DNA from: Bog-756 sp963828385 | GTDB lineage: Bacteria > Actinomycetota > Acidimicrobiia > Acidimicrobiales > RAAP-2 | Assembly (NCBI GenBank): GCA_963828385.1 | Contig: CAWHEF010000002.1 | Span: 1,426,001-1,490,000, forward strand | Direction of reading: 5' to 3' | Length of the DNA: 64,000 nucleotides | Shown here: positions 31,395 to 40,350 of the stretch, in pieces | How the letters are laid out: every line of letters begins with the position of its first letter | Position numbering within the stretch: position 1 is the first letter of the stretch | Notes under the pieces: model-generated | Seen by the model: only the letters and a program-made list of their open reading frames with translations | What the model was told of the DNA's origin: nothing | Database searches by the model: none | Made by a program: the position numbers and the translations under genes

Positions 31395-31658
31395 ATGCGG
31401 CGTCTGATGGTTGTGGCGGTAGGTGTGGCGCTGGCGCTCTCGCTCGGGGCGTGTAGCTCGTCTGGCTCCGGTGGGGGCACCACCACCCGACCCTCGCGCG
31501 CGACGACATCAACCTCGGGGTCGCCAAGGACCACCACCTCGGCGCCCACGACCACCTCGGCGCCCACGACCACGACATGCACAATCCCCCAGAACAACGG
31601 CGGCGATCACGATGCCGACAACAATGGCGGTCCCAACGACGGGGACGGGTGCCAATGA
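31395..31658 (+). CDS. Small Thr-rich lipoprotein with Asp/Asn/Gly-rich tail
   Basis: 87 residues, not a family I recognise. ATG 31395 begins a lipoprotein signal (MRRLMVVAVGVALALSLGAC) with lipobox LGAC, followed by a Ser/Gly spacer and Thr-rich repeats (TTSAPTTTSAPTTTT) that look like a cell-wall-spanning linker. The last 25 residues, after one Cys, are rich in Asp, Asn and Gly and end in Cys, resembling calcium-binding loops. AAAGGA precedes the ATG. Secreted or surface anchored by inference. Confidence 0.7.
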   Translation: MRRLMVVAVGVALALSLGACSSSGSGGGTTTRPSRATTSTSGSPRTTTSAPTTTSAPTTTTCTIPQNNGGDHDADNNGGPNDGDGCQ

Positions 31659-31681
31659 GTCATAGGGTCCCCTGATCCCCT

Positions 31682-32119
31682 GTGGCGCTGCCACGACCGA
31701 TGGCCGCTGCTCTCACTCGCGGTGTACCGGCGTCCTGGCCTTGGCGGACTCGTTTCGTCTGCACTTTGGCGATCGTCGGCGGGGGAGCCCTGGTCGCCGT
31801 GTCGGCCTTGATCCATCTCCATCTCTGGCTCGCCGGCTATCGGCACATTCACCTCATCGGACCCTCGTTCCTATTCCAGTTCGCGTCTGGAGTCGTCCTC
31901 GCCGCCGCCCTCGTGATCTCTCGATGGCTGTCTTTCGTGATGGCCGGCGCCCTTTTCATGGCTGGCAGCGTCGGGGCATTGTTGCTCAGCGCGACGGTCG
32001 GATTCCTCGGGCTCCATGACGGATTAGGCGTCCCATGGGCGACGACTTCGCTGGTCGTGGAGCTTGCAGGGTTCGTCGTGCTGGCCGGCTCCGGCGTCGT
32101 CCTCGCAGTTCGGACATGA
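31682..32119 (+). CDS. Hypothetical membrane protein with four hydrophobic segments
   Basis: 145 residues without a family I can name. Hydrophobic segments lie at about residues 26-48, 60-80, 85-108 and 118-143. The first loop contains HLHLWLAGYRHIH, with several His residues. The start (GTG 31682) is uncertain. The stop TGA overlaps the ATG of the next gene, so the two are coupled, which suggests a membrane protein working with a lipoprotein. Confidence 0.75.
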   Translation: MALPRPMAAALTRGVPASWPWRTRFVCTLAIVGGGALVAVSALIHLHLWLAGYRHIHLIGPSFLFQFASGVVLAAALVISRWLSFVMAGALFMAGSVGALLLSATVGFLGLHDGLGVPWATTSLVVELAGFVVLAGSGVVLAVRT

Positions 32120-32643
32120 CCGACCTGAGGTGGGCGCGTTTCTCCACGTTGATCCTTCTGGCAGCCTTGTCGGGCGGCTGCGCCGCCGGCAATGGGCCCG
32201 GTACCGACGCATCCGGACTCCCGACGAGCCGCCCGATCGTGCAATCCGACCTCCGTGATCGCCCGGTGGCCCGCCTCGTCTACCCGGGTTCGACCCTCGT
32301 CAAGACGGTGGGGGCCGACCAGACCCGCAACCCGCAGGGCGACGAGCCCAACCCGGCTTATACAGGCGCTATCAGGGTGGCCCCGGCCACTACGGCACAG
32401 CTTTACTCCTGGTACGGGCGTTGGATGCAGATCCACGGATTTCGGGCGGCCACCTACTACCGGCAAGCCGACGAGAGTTCCGGCCAGGCATGGGCGTGGC
32501 ATCATCGGCTCCAACTCCAGCTCGGGGTGTTCGAGCCGATGGCATTGGCGGCCGATCAAGGGATCCGGTTCGCAGTCCCGCCGGGGTCGATCATCTACGA
32601 GGCAGTGGTGGTTGGCTACTCGACCGGGCTGCCCAAGTATTGA
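32116..32643 (+). CDS. Hypothetical lipoprotein
   Basis: 175 residues. ATG 32116 overlaps the previous stop (ATGA). The N-terminus is a lipoprotein signal with lipobox LSGGC and hydrophobic segment ARFSTLILLAAL. The mature part has RLVYPGSTLVKTVGAD and QLYSWYGRWMQIHGFRAAT, which resembles small actinobacterial surface lipoproteins, but I cannot assign a function. It is linked by overlap to the four-segment membrane protein upstream. Confidence 0.78.
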   Translation: MTDLRWARFSTLILLAALSGGCAAGNGPGTDASGLPTSRPIVQSDLRDRPVARLVYPGSTLVKTVGADQTRNPQGDEPNPAYTGAIRVAPATTAQLYSWYGRWMQIHGFRAATYYRQADESSGQAWAWHHRLQLQLGVFEPMALAADQGIRFAVPPGSIIYEAVVVGYSTGLPKY

Positions 32644-32933
32644 GTGACCACCTCTCTCCGTCGTGACGATTGGGTCAAGGAGATGGCCGCGCGGTGGGAC
32701 AGCACGAGCCCGCGGAAAAGGCGCGGCACGAGGACACTTCATGCACCGAACGTGTCGGCGCAAGCCGCGGTGCGTCGATGCGACTGGCGACGGGTGTGCT
32801 GTCGGGGGTCTGGCTACTGTTTAGGCCGAAGGAGAAGGGGAGAGGGGCTCGCCGGAATCGAGGGACTGACGAACGCCACCACCAGCGTCGGACCGCAGCG
32901 TCAATTGCAAACCACAAACAGGGAGTCACAGCC

Positions 32934-33755
32934 GTGAACGCCGACTTGCGCCGACTGGCAGTGGCCGTCGAGATGCACGAGGCGGAGGTGTGGGCGGCCT
33001 GCTTCGATGCCGCGATCGCCGTGCCCGGCAATCCCTTGGGTGCCGCTGTCGATCGCTCGGTGGCCGCGCCGTTGGCGCTGGCAGTGGCGCAGGCGATCGA
33101 CTCGACGGATATCAACCGGGTCGTCGGCTTGGGCCTTGGCTCACCTGCGACCCGCGAGACGGTCTCGACAGTTGTCGCGTTCTACCGGTCCCATCGTCAG
33201 CCCACGTTCCGGATCGAGCTGTCACCGGCAGCGGCGCCGCCCGACCTGCATTCGCACTGGCTGACCGACGCTGGGCTTCGACGGACGGAGCACGGAATGA
33301 CGAAGACGTGGCATTCGGTCGACCTGCTCCCTCCAGCTTCGGGCGACGTGGAGGTCAGGACGCTCGGTCGAGAACATCGCGACGCCGTCGCCGACCTCAG
33401 CCTCGCCGCCTGGGGGGCATGGGAAGGGACGGGTCCGCTCCAAACGTGGTTCGGAGCCACTGTTGGCACGCAGAGGTTCCGCCACTACGGCGTGTTCGAC
33501 GGCGACCAGCTGGTGTCGGTTGGTGCGCTCATGATCACTGGAGAACTGGCATGGCTGGGTTTTGACGCCACCCATCCCCGATACCGAAGCTACGATCTTC
33601 GCCGGAACGTTCTCCTCGTCCGCGTCGACGACGCTCGCCGCCATGGATGCCGGACGGTGCACGGGGAGATCGACTCGATCTACCGGTCATCGCCGAAGGC
33701 CGTCTTCAAGAGACTGCTGGATCGGGAGTCGTACTCGTCTGTCATCCCCCCGTGA
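32934..33755 (+). CDS. GNAT-family N-acetyltransferase-like protein
   Basis: 273 residues. The C-terminal half has the GNAT pattern: YGVFDGDQLVSVGALMITGELAWLGFDATHPRYRSYDLRRNVLLVRVDDARRHGC, where an acetyl-CoA loop would normally be Q/RxxGxG/A; here the loop reads RYRSYDLRRN, a departure. The N-terminal half also looks GNAT-like (degenerate), so this is probably a tandem GNAT. GTG 32934 follows gggag by eight bases; upstream sequence in frame shows no motif. Substrate unknown. Confidence 0.7.
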   Translation: MNADLRRLAVAVEMHEAEVWAACFDAAIAVPGNPLGAAVDRSVAAPLALAVAQAIDSTDINRVVGLGLGSPATRETVSTVVAFYRSHRQPTFRIELSPAAAPPDLHSHWLTDAGLRRTEHGMTKTWHSVDLLPPASGDVEVRTLGREHRDAVADLSLAAWGAWEGTGPLQTWFGATVGTQRFRHYGVFDGDQLVSVGALMITGELAWLGFDATHPRYRSYDLRRNVLLVRVDDARRHGCRTVHGEIDSIYRSSPKAVFKRLLDRESYSSVIPP

Positions 33756-33844
33756 TGGACGAAGGCGCTCGAATCCCGACGGCGGACCAGTCCGACTGAC
33801 CGGGTGCTGTCGGTCTCGTGCACGACCGGCCACGTTCCGGCAGG

Positions 33845-33850
33845 CAGGAT
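33845..33850 (+). promoter_or_regulatory. CAGGAT -10-like box, leaderless-type
   Basis: CAGGAT, six bases, then the ATG of the SCO6745-like gene; no Shine-Dalgarno site. Same spacing as at uvrA, uvrB, pyrG and others. Confidence 0.4.
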
Positions 33851-33856
33851 GGACCC

Positions 33857-34717
33857 ATGAGTCCACCGACGAAGCTCGCCCGTCGATTGTGGGAGGCGAT
33901 CGAGCCGATCCATGCGGTCGTCTACTTCGCTCCGCAGGCGATCGAGGCGGCCCGACGCATCGGACTGCGCGGCTTCTGGATGGGCTACTTCGCAAGTCGG
34001 ATGGCGCCCCTCGGACCCGTTCCGGCCGAATCGGTCACCGCCATGGCCTTCGGGTTCGCACCGACCTTGGTCTCCCGAGCCATACCGGACGCGTGGACCT
34101 ATGCTGATCCCTCCACCGTGGTCGAAGCCCGCATCGCAAGCGCCGCCGACGCCCTGCGCAGTCGGTTGGAACCGGGCGCCGAGCCGCAGTTGGCCGAGCT
34201 CGCCGATCTGCTCTGGAATGCGATAGGAGGTTGTGGCTTCGGCGGGCGGCCGCTGGCGGCGGCGTGGTCGGGAGTTCCTCGTCCGAGCGACGACATTGCC
34301 GCGGCATGGCTGGCGACCACGATCCTGCGCGAGTACCGGGGCGACGGACATGTCATCGCCGCGGTGGGGGCAGGACTGACCGGGCTCGACGCCACCGTGA
34401 CGTTCGTCGCCTCTGGGGCTATCGCCAGAGAGGACATCCAGTCCCATCGGGGCTGGAATGACCATGAATGGGATGTATCCGCCAGTCGACTCCGAGCCGC
34501 TGGCATCCTCGAACCGACCGGCCAGTTGACCGACAAAGGCGTCACGCTCCGGTCGGAGCTCGAGGACCTGACCGATGCACTCGCCATGGGACCGATCGAG
34601 CGTTTGGGCCGATCCAGAGTCATGTCAGCGGTCGACCTGGCCACCCCGATCAGCAGGGATCTCATCGACAGCGGGACAATCCCGGTCCCCAATCCCATCG
34701 GTGCTCCGCGGCCGTGA
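33857..34717 (+). CDS. SCO6745/SalK-type helix-turn-helix family protein
   Basis: 286 residues, matching an actinobacterial family named after SCO6745 of Streptomyces and SalK. Features: N-terminal ARRLWEAIEPIHAVVYFAP, GLRGFWMGYFASRMAPLGPV, SRAIPDAWTYADP, a middle LLREYRGDGHV-like segment (ILREYRGDGHVIA) and a C-terminal winged-helix-like ASRLRAAGILEPTGQLTDKG. The function of this family is not settled; the C-terminal part resembles MarR-like DNA binding. ATG 33857 is supported by the box six bases upstream. Confidence 0.82.
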   Translation: MSPPTKLARRLWEAIEPIHAVVYFAPQAIEAARRIGLRGFWMGYFASRMAPLGPVPAESVTAMAFGFAPTLVSRAIPDAWTYADPSTVVEARIASAADALRSRLEPGAEPQLAELADLLWNAIGGCGFGGRPLAAAWSGVPRPSDDIAAAWLATTILREYRGDGHVIAAVGAGLTGLDATVTFVASGAIAREDIQSHRGWNDHEWDVSASRLRAAGILEPTGQLTDKGVTLRSELEDLTDALAMGPIERLGRSRVMSAVDLATPISRDLIDSGTIPVPNPIGAPRP

Positions 34718-34856
34718 GCGTCCTGCAAAAAACCGCGCACCAGGCCGAGGGGGCAACATCCACGTGCGAGCGGCCGGCGCGGCCACGCGACCCGCAGCCA
34801 TCGAGATCCAGAAGACGTTGATATTGGGACGGCGACCTCCATGGTCTTCGCACGGT

Positions 34857-34862
34857 TAGAGT
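34857..34862 (+). promoter_or_regulatory. TAGAGT -10 box before SDR gene
   Basis: TAGAGT lies four bases before ATG 34867 and seven before an in-frame GTG at 34870. Either start gives a leaderless or nearly leaderless message. Confidence 0.4.
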
Positions 34863-34866
34863 CGAC

Positions 34867-35697
34867 ATGGTGACCGTCGGAAACGGCAGAATCGTCTTGG
34901 TCACCGGAGCGAATTCGGGGATCGGCCTGGCCACGGTGGTGCGACTGGCCAGGTTGGGATTCCGCTCGGTCGGGTCAGTGCGTTCGCCAGCCAAAGCAGC
35001 GGTGGTGGCGGCAGCGGGCGAGGATGCCGGCGTGACCGTAGAGACGGTGTTGCTCGACGTCACCGACGAGGACCGGTGCCGTCAGGTGATCGACGAGGTG
35101 CGTCCGTGGGCCGTCGTGAACAACGCCGGGTATTCGGGCGTCGGTGCCATCGAAGACGTCGACGACGAAGAGGTACGCCGCCAGCTGGAGACGATGGTCG
35201 TCGCCCCCATGCGCCTGGCCCGGTTGGCGATTCCCCACATGCGGGAAGACGGAGACGGACGGATCGTGAACATCTCCTCGATCTACGGGCTGACCACGAC
35301 GCCGTTGTCGGGGTGGTACCAGGCCTCGAAACATGCGCTCGAGGCGGCATCGGACGCGTTGCGACTGGAGGTCGCGCGGAATGGCATCCACGTCGTGCTC
35401 GTCGAACCAGGCGGCTTCCGGACCGGCATCTGGGAGGAGTTCGAATCCGACGTGTCGCGTCGGGAGGGATCGAGCTATGCGAGTGCCTATCATCGGGTTC
35501 GGCACCTCCTCGAGCCGTTCATGATGTTCATGGGCGAGCCGGAAGGCGCGGCAAGGTTCATCGCCAGGGCATTGACGGCCTATGCTCCTCGTGCCCGGTA
35601 CCTCGTAGGGCAAGATGCCCGGATGATCGCGGCTACCCAGCCGTTCGTGCCCTGGCGGGTACGCGACAGGGTCACCCGACTGTTGGTCGGCCTCTGA
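34867..35697 (+). CDS. Short-chain dehydrogenase/reductase
   Basis: 276 residues, classical SDR. Cofactor loop TGANSGIG is at residues 13-20, NNAG at 85-88, catalytic Ser at 137-138 (NISSIYG), Tyr151 and Lys155 in YQASK. A PGG motif (VLVEPGGFRTG) follows. The Arg near the cofactor pocket (SVRS, after the second strand) suggests NADP(H). Substrate unknown; lipid or steroid-type ketones are typical for this subgroup. It sits among lipid-related genes (patatin, WS/DGAT). Confidence 0.92.
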   Translation: MVTVGNGRIVLVTGANSGIGLATVVRLARLGFRSVGSVRSPAKAAVVAAAGEDAGVTVETVLLDVTDEDRCRQVIDEVRPWAVVNNAGYSGVGAIEDVDDEEVRRQLETMVVAPMRLARLAIPHMREDGDGRIVNISSIYGLTTTPLSGWYQASKHALEAASDALRLEVARNGIHVVLVEPGGFRTGIWEEFESDVSRREGSSYASAYHRVRHLLEPFMMFMGEPEGAARFIARALTAYAPRARYLVGQDARMIAATQPFVPWRVRDRVTRLLVGL

Positions 35698-35794
35698 GCC
35701 ACCTTGTGGTCGGACGGGCGCACCGTCCCACCCCACGGCAACCTGTGTCCGAATCGGTCGGAGAGCGTCCTTCACCCAGGTGCCGGTCAGAACG

Positions 35795-35800
35795 TACGAT
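35795..35800 (+). promoter_or_regulatory. TACGAT -10 box before patatin gene
   Basis: TACGAT 54 bases before ATG 35855; the resulting leader ends with AGGGGGG, a strong Shine-Dalgarno site. A leadered promoter in contrast to its neighbours. Confidence 0.35.
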
Positions 35801-35854
35801 GGTGTCTCGTCCACTCGGACGAACCACACGATCACGACGAACTCAGGGGGGTCA

Positions 35855-36838
35855 ATGGCCGGCGTTGGACTGGTGCTCGGCGCTGGTGGCGTAGTCGGAC
35901 AGGCGTACCACGCCGGGGTGTTGGCCGCGCTCGAGTCGGAGCTCGGCTGGGATCCGAGGTCAGCCGACATGGTTGTCGGGTCCTCAGCCGGTTCGATCAC
36001 CGGCACCCTGACGCGTCTGGGAGTACCGGCGCCGGACCTCGTCGCCCTTGCCACTGGGTCACCACTCTCCCCGGAGGGCAAGTCGCTGATGGACCGCATC
36101 CAATCTGACCAGTCCGAGCTCCCGGCTCCTCCGCCCCGAGATTGGCTCAGGATGTGGCGTCCGCCCTCGATCGCCCTGCTGAACGAGATCGCCCGACGAC
36201 CGTGGAGGTTCCGGCCCGAAGTGGCGGCCATCACCATGCTTCCAGCCGGCAGGATCGATCTCACCGAACGTGCGGCCGGACTGCACGCTCTCGTCGGGGA
36301 CCGGTGGCCTGAGCGCCTCTGGATCTGCGCCGTCCGCAGGACGGATGGCGTCCGCACCGTGTTCGGCCGGGCCGGATCGCCCCGGGCGCCGCTGGCGGCT
36401 GCGGTCCTCGCCTCCTGCGCCATACCGGCCTATTTCGCCCCGGTCACGATCGGGGGAGTCGAGTACTTCGATGGTGGCGTCCACTCGCCGACCAACGCCG
36501 ATGTGCTCTACAGGGGTGAGCCCGGGGTGGTCATCGTGGTCTCCCCGATGTCGAGCCATCGACCGGCGCTCGGCCGGCCCGATGGGCTCGTCCGCTGGTC
36601 GGCACACCGCCGACTGGAGCGGGAGACTCGCCGATTGGAGAGGGCGGGATTCATCGTGGTCCGCATCGAGCCCGGGACGTCCTCGCTGAGTGCCATGGAA
36701 CTGAACATGATGAGCGACCGCAGCTCATCACAGGTGGTGGACGCAGCCGCCGACGAGACGCTCCGGGCCATCGAGGAGGGTCGGATCCCCAGCGCCCTCG
36801 TCTCCAGGGCCGATCACGCCGCAGCGACCCAGGGCTGA
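35855..36838 (+). CDS. Patatin-like phospholipase
   Basis: 327 residues. Oxyanion loop GAGGVVG at residues 9-15, nucleophile elbow GSSAG at 42-46 (Ser44) and the Asp of the dyad in YFDGGVHSPTNAD. The family hydrolyses acyl esters of phospholipids or neutral lipids. ATG 35855 follows AGGGGGG, so an upstream in-frame ATG at 35780 is unlikely. Neighbours include an SDR and a WS/DGAT acyltransferase, suggesting storage- or membrane-lipid turnover. Confidence 0.92.
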   Translation: MAGVGLVLGAGGVVGQAYHAGVLAALESELGWDPRSADMVVGSSAGSITGTLTRLGVPAPDLVALATGSPLSPEGKSLMDRIQSDQSELPAPPPRDWLRMWRPPSIALLNEIARRPWRFRPEVAAITMLPAGRIDLTERAAGLHALVGDRWPERLWICAVRRTDGVRTVFGRAGSPRAPLAAAVLASCAIPAYFAPVTIGGVEYFDGGVHSPTNADVLYRGEPGVVIVVSPMSSHRPALGRPDGLVRWSAHRRLERETRRLERAGFIVVRIEPGTSSLSAMELNMMSDRSSSQVVDAAADETLRAIEEGRIPSALVSRADHAAATQG

Positions 36839-36903
36839 CCCCGGCCGCCCGGGCCGACGATGATTCGGGAGGACCACCAGCTGACGCGTCGGTTCGATGG
36901 GAC

Positions 36904-36909
36904 TACCAT
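36904..36909 (+). promoter_or_regulatory. TACCAT -10 box before WS/DGAT gene
   Basis: TACCAT about 40 bases before ATG 36950; the leader contains ggggaagga as Shine-Dalgarno site. Confidence 0.4.
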
Positions 36910-36949
36910 CTGAAGCAGATCGGCAGAGAGAACGGGGAAGGATCCCCAC

Positions 36950-38359
36950 ATGAGCGATGTTGACCGGATGAGTCCGCTGGACTCCTCGTTTTTGCACATC
37001 GAAGACGGTGTCAGCCACATGCACATCGCCTCGGTCGGGATCTTCGAAGGGCCCGTTCCGGCCTATCCCGACATCTCGTCCATGATCGAGAGCAAGCTGG
37101 ACCGGGTCCCCCGATACCGTCGCAGAGTTCGGCACGTCCCCTTTGAGCTGGGCCGACCAATCTGGGCGGATGACCCGCACTTCAACCTCGAGTACCACCT
37201 GAGGCACACCGCTCTGCCATCCCCCGGCGGCGAAGCCGAACTGCGGAAGCTGGTCGGCAGGGTCATGTCTCAGCAGCTCGATCGATCGAAGCCACTCTGG
37301 GAGATGTGGATCGTCGAGGGCCTCGAGGAGGACCGGTGGGCCATGCTGTGCAAGACCCATCACGCCATGGTGGACGGCGTAGCGGGGACCGACCTGCTGT
37401 CCGTGGTGATGGACATCTCGCCGATGCCGGAGCCGCCGGTCGTCGAGCGTTGGATACCCCAACCGTCACCGACGAGCATGGAGTTGGCCGCTCGATCCTC
37501 TTACGACCTGCTACGAAGCCCCTATGAGCAATTCCGGGCCGTCCGCTCGGCGTCCAGAGTCCCGAGGCAGGCATTGGCGCAGACACAGGAGGTGACGTCG
37601 GGATTGCTGGCGATGACCGGGCTGGTCCGGCGTACGCCGCCCTCGAGTCTGAACGGCCCCCTCGGCCCGCATCGCCGCTACGGGTGGGCCTCGACCGGCG
37701 TCGGCGACATCAAGGCCGTCCGAAAGAACGTGGGTGGAACCTTCAACGACGTCGTCCTGACCGCCATCACCAACGGGTTCCGGCAGCTGTTGTTGTCGCG
37801 AGGCGAGTCGGTTGATCGAGTCGTGCGGACCCTGGTACCGGTGTCCGTACGTCCACGCGACGCTCGCGGCCGGGCAGTGGGCGACGGCACCCTCCAGAAC
37901 AAGGTCTCGGCCATGTTCGCCGAGCTCCCGGTGTCGATAAGCGATCCCGGCGAGTGCCTGCCCGCCGTCAGCTCACAGATGGAGGGGTTGAAGGAGTCCA
38001 AGCAGGCTCTGGCCGGAGAGGCCCTCACGTCCATGTCGGGCTTCGCACCGCCCATGCTGTTGGCCCTGGGTATGCGGCTCTCGTCACGACTGCCCCAAAG
38101 GAACGTGAACACCGTCACCACCAACGTGCCCGGGCCCCAAGTCTCGCTCTACGTCTGTGGCCGCCGGATGCTGAAGGTATTCCCCTACGTTCCACTGGCC
38201 GGTCAGGTCAGAGTGGGTATCGCCATCTTCTCCTATGACGGTGAAGTGAATTTCGGTGTGACCGGGGACTATGACACAACCCCGGACATCGACGTCCTGT
38301 GCGATGGCATCGAAGACGGGATCAAGCAGCTCTTGAAGGTCGCCGGGCCAGCCGAGTAG
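36950..38359 (+). CDS. Wax ester synthase / diacylglycerol acyltransferase (WS/DGAT)
   Basis: 469 residues, typical length. N-terminal MSPLDSSFLHIED, catalytic HHxxxDG as His137-His138 and Asp142-Gly143 in CKTHHAMVDG, and the C-terminal TTNVPGPQ and YDGEVNFGVTGD blocks conserved in WS/DGAT. Uses acyl-CoA to esterify diacylglycerol or fatty alcohol, building storage lipids at the membrane. It follows the patatin gene in the same direction, so lipid storage and mobilisation may be handled together. Confidence 0.95.
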   Translation: MSDVDRMSPLDSSFLHIEDGVSHMHIASVGIFEGPVPAYPDISSMIESKLDRVPRYRRRVRHVPFELGRPIWADDPHFNLEYHLRHTALPSPGGEAELRKLVGRVMSQQLDRSKPLWEMWIVEGLEEDRWAMLCKTHHAMVDGVAGTDLLSVVMDISPMPEPPVVERWIPQPSPTSMELAARSSYDLLRSPYEQFRAVRSASRVPRQALAQTQEVTSGLLAMTGLVRRTPPSSLNGPLGPHRRYGWASTGVGDIKAVRKNVGGTFNDVVLTAITNGFRQLLLSRGESVDRVVRTLVPVSVRPRDARGRAVGDGTLQNKVSAMFAELPVSISDPGECLPAVSSQMEGLKESKQALAGEALTSMSGFAPPMLLALGMRLSSRLPQRNVNTVTTNVPGPQVSLYVCGRRMLKVFPYVPLAGQVRVGIAIFSYDGEVNFGVTGDYDTTPDIDVLCDGIEDGIKQLLKVAGPAE

Positions 38360-38589
38360 CGACAGGGCCTCACCGGAGGTCGCCCTCGGCGCTGTGTATC
38401 CAGAAGACCTCGAGGCCTGCGACGGTGTGCCAGGGCGGACATTTCGAGGTGGCACGGGACAGGGTTGCCGACCAGTCGCCTGGCTCTGGACCAGTAGGTT
38501 GGGCGCTGGCGCCGATGTTGAGGGACCAGCCCCTTGGTCGACGAATGGTCTTCACGAGCTTCGAGGGCACGAGCTTCGAGGGAGCATCG

Positions 38590-39615
38590 ATGAAACGGAG
38601 GGTCCTGGGTGGTACCGGCATCTCGGTGAGCGAGTTCGCGCTCGGAACCATGATGTTCGGCGTTTGGGCAAACAGTGATCGAGACGACTGTGTGCGGACC
38701 ATCCGCCACGCTCTCGACAGCGGGATCAACCTCATCGACACAGCGGACATCTACTCCGCGGGGGAGTCGGAGATCATTGTCGCCCAGGCCCTGAAATCGG
38801 TGAACCGCGACGACGTGGTCGTGGCCACGAAGGCCCGAGGAAGCATGGGCGACGATGCCAATCAACAGGGTGCTTCCCGGCGGTGGCTCACGTCCGAGGT
38901 GGAAAGCAGTCTCCGCCGGCTCGGCACCGACTACATCGACCTCTATCAAATCCACCGTCCTGACCCGACGACCGACATCGACGAGACGCTCTCGGTCCTT
39001 ACGGACCTCGTGCGAGCAGGCAAGGTTCGCGCCGTCGGGAGCTCGACGTTTCCCGCCGAGCAGATCGTCGAGGCGCAATGGGTGTCAGACCGGCGGGGAC
39101 ATGTCCGGTTCCGCTCCGAACAGCCGCCGTACTCGATCATGGCCCGGGGTGTCGAGGCAGCGGTCCTGCCGACAGCGATGAAGTATGGGATGGGGGTGCT
39201 CACGTGGGGACCACTCTCAGCCGGTTGGCTCTCGGGCCGCTACACCCAGGGCGTCGACCTGAGTGCCGGTGGCCGGGTAGCCCTGGAACGACAGAAGTTC
39301 GATCCGGCGTTGCCCGAGAACGCTCGAAAGCTCCAGGCTGTCGGCGAGCTGGCAAAGCTTGCCGAGTTGGCCGGTCTCTCCCTGCCGCACCTCGCCGTGG
39401 GATTCGTCCTCACCCATCCTGCGGTCACTTCGGTCATCATCGGGCCTCGTACCACCGACCACCTCGACGATCTGTTGGCCGGTGCGGGAACGGTGCTCGG
39501 TGAAGATGTGCTCGACCGGATCGACGAGATCGTACCGCCAGGAACGGACCTCAACCCTGCGGACAACTACTATGTCCCGCCGGCACTCGAAGACAGATCA
39601 CTTCGCCGCCGATGA
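38590..39615 (+). CDS. Aldo/keto reductase
   Basis: 341 residues, TIM-barrel AKR of the ion-channel-beta/YajO-like group. Catalytic tetrad Asp50, Tyr55, Lys81 and His122 is intact (LIDTADIYSAGESE, KARGSMG, YQIHRPD). The C-terminal NADPH region has HPAVTSVIIGPRTTDHLDD and the tail DNYYVPPALED. ATG 38590 was chosen as the domain start. Just upstream a 15-base unit cacgagcttcgaggg is repeated twice (38558-38587). A fragment like the 3' end of this gene occurs at 44,800-44,890. Confidence 0.93.
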   Translation: MKRRVLGGTGISVSEFALGTMMFGVWANSDRDDCVRTIRHALDSGINLIDTADIYSAGESEIIVAQALKSVNRDDVVVATKARGSMGDDANQQGASRRWLTSEVESSLRRLGTDYIDLYQIHRPDPTTDIDETLSVLTDLVRAGKVRAVGSSTFPAEQIVEAQWVSDRRGHVRFRSEQPPYSIMARGVEAAVLPTAMKYGMGVLTWGPLSAGWLSGRYTQGVDLSAGGRVALERQKFDPALPENARKLQAVGELAKLAELAGLSLPHLAVGFVLTHPAVTSVIIGPRTTDHLDDLLAGAGTVLGEDVLDRIDEIVPPGTDLNPADNYYVPPALEDRSLRRR

Positions 39616-39699
39616 GCTGCGCTCGAGCTTCGCTCCGTCTCGTTCCTCCCGAGCGGTGCCACGCTCACGTCAGGATCCATGTGCACTGTCAAAGCCGAC

Positions 39700-40350
39700 C
39701 TACGGATTCCCCCTTTCATCGTCGGCGACCAGTCGGTACCAAAGCCGCCACGGCGTCGTGTGCCGCTGCCACACCTCTGGCCCCTCGGCGTACGGAGGTC
39801 CGACATGTCGACGTCTTGATGCTGCTTCCTCGTTGACTTCGTACACGGCAAGGTACTTCGGCGCACCTGGGTAGGGCGGTTTCGGTGCTCGCAGCAGCTC
39901 GTACCGTGTGGCGCATAGCGCTTCACGTCGCTGTGCAACTTCAGGCAGATGGACGTTCGTGTAGAAATCGTTGAACACGGCGAGCTCCTCTTCCGTGGCA
40001 TCAACTGGTGGGTTCACCCCGAGCAGATAGATCGCATACGGACTGAGCCCTCCGGAGCCGATCTCCGCCAGACGCCGGTACAGCACCGACCACATCTGTC
40101 TGAGTCTCCGAGAGTCCGACTGGGCGCGAACCAGAGACTCGACCTGATCGTCATCCTCCAGACCGACAGCGCTCAAGAACCGCGGGGGTCGAAAACCGCG
40201 CCCGGCGACGGAAATGAGCTCGTAGCGGGCCTCGACGCCGACGTCTTGCCGCACCTCGTGCGCGAACTCCTCACTCGCGGCGGGCTGGGCGTCGGCGCCC
40301 CCGCGGACGTCCCACCCCGTCCACAACGTGACCGGCCCCAGTGTGCTCAT
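39700..40350 (-). CDS. Hypothetical protein, possible dimeric alpha-beta barrel
   Basis: 216 residues, not in a named family that I recognise. The C-terminal half, with NDFYTNVHLPEVAQRREAL, ATRYELLRAP and PKYLAVYEV, resembles EthD/dimeric alpha-beta-barrel proteins. The N-terminal half has a weaker, similar pattern (HEVRQDVGVEARYELISV), so it may be a tandem barrel. ATG at 40348-40350 chosen as the first Met before conserved-looking sequence; the longer open frame upstream overlaps the start of the exonuclease gene. Convergent with the aldo/keto reductase and divergent from the exonuclease. Confidence 0.68.
   Translation of the reverse strand: MSTLGPVTLWTGWDVRGGADAQPAASEEFAHEVRQDVGVEARYELISVAGRGFRPPRFLSAVGLEDDDQVESLVRAQSDSRRLRQMWSVLYRRLAEIGSGGLSPYAIYLLGVNPPVDATEEELAVFNDFYTNVHLPEVAQRREALCATRYELLRAPKPPYPGAPKYLAVYEVNEEAASRRRHVGPPYAEGPEVWQRHTTPWRLWYRLVADDERGNP

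Noticed and set aside
31262..31597. Minus-strand frame rich in Val, Gly and Glu over the small lipoprotein
   Set aside because: Overlaps the tRNA and mirrors the Thr-rich linker; the plus strand has the lipoprotein signal.
38558..38587. Doubled 15-base unit before the aldo/keto reductase as an operator
   Set aside because: Only two adjacent copies, close to the start codon and without dyad symmetry; likely a small slippage duplication.
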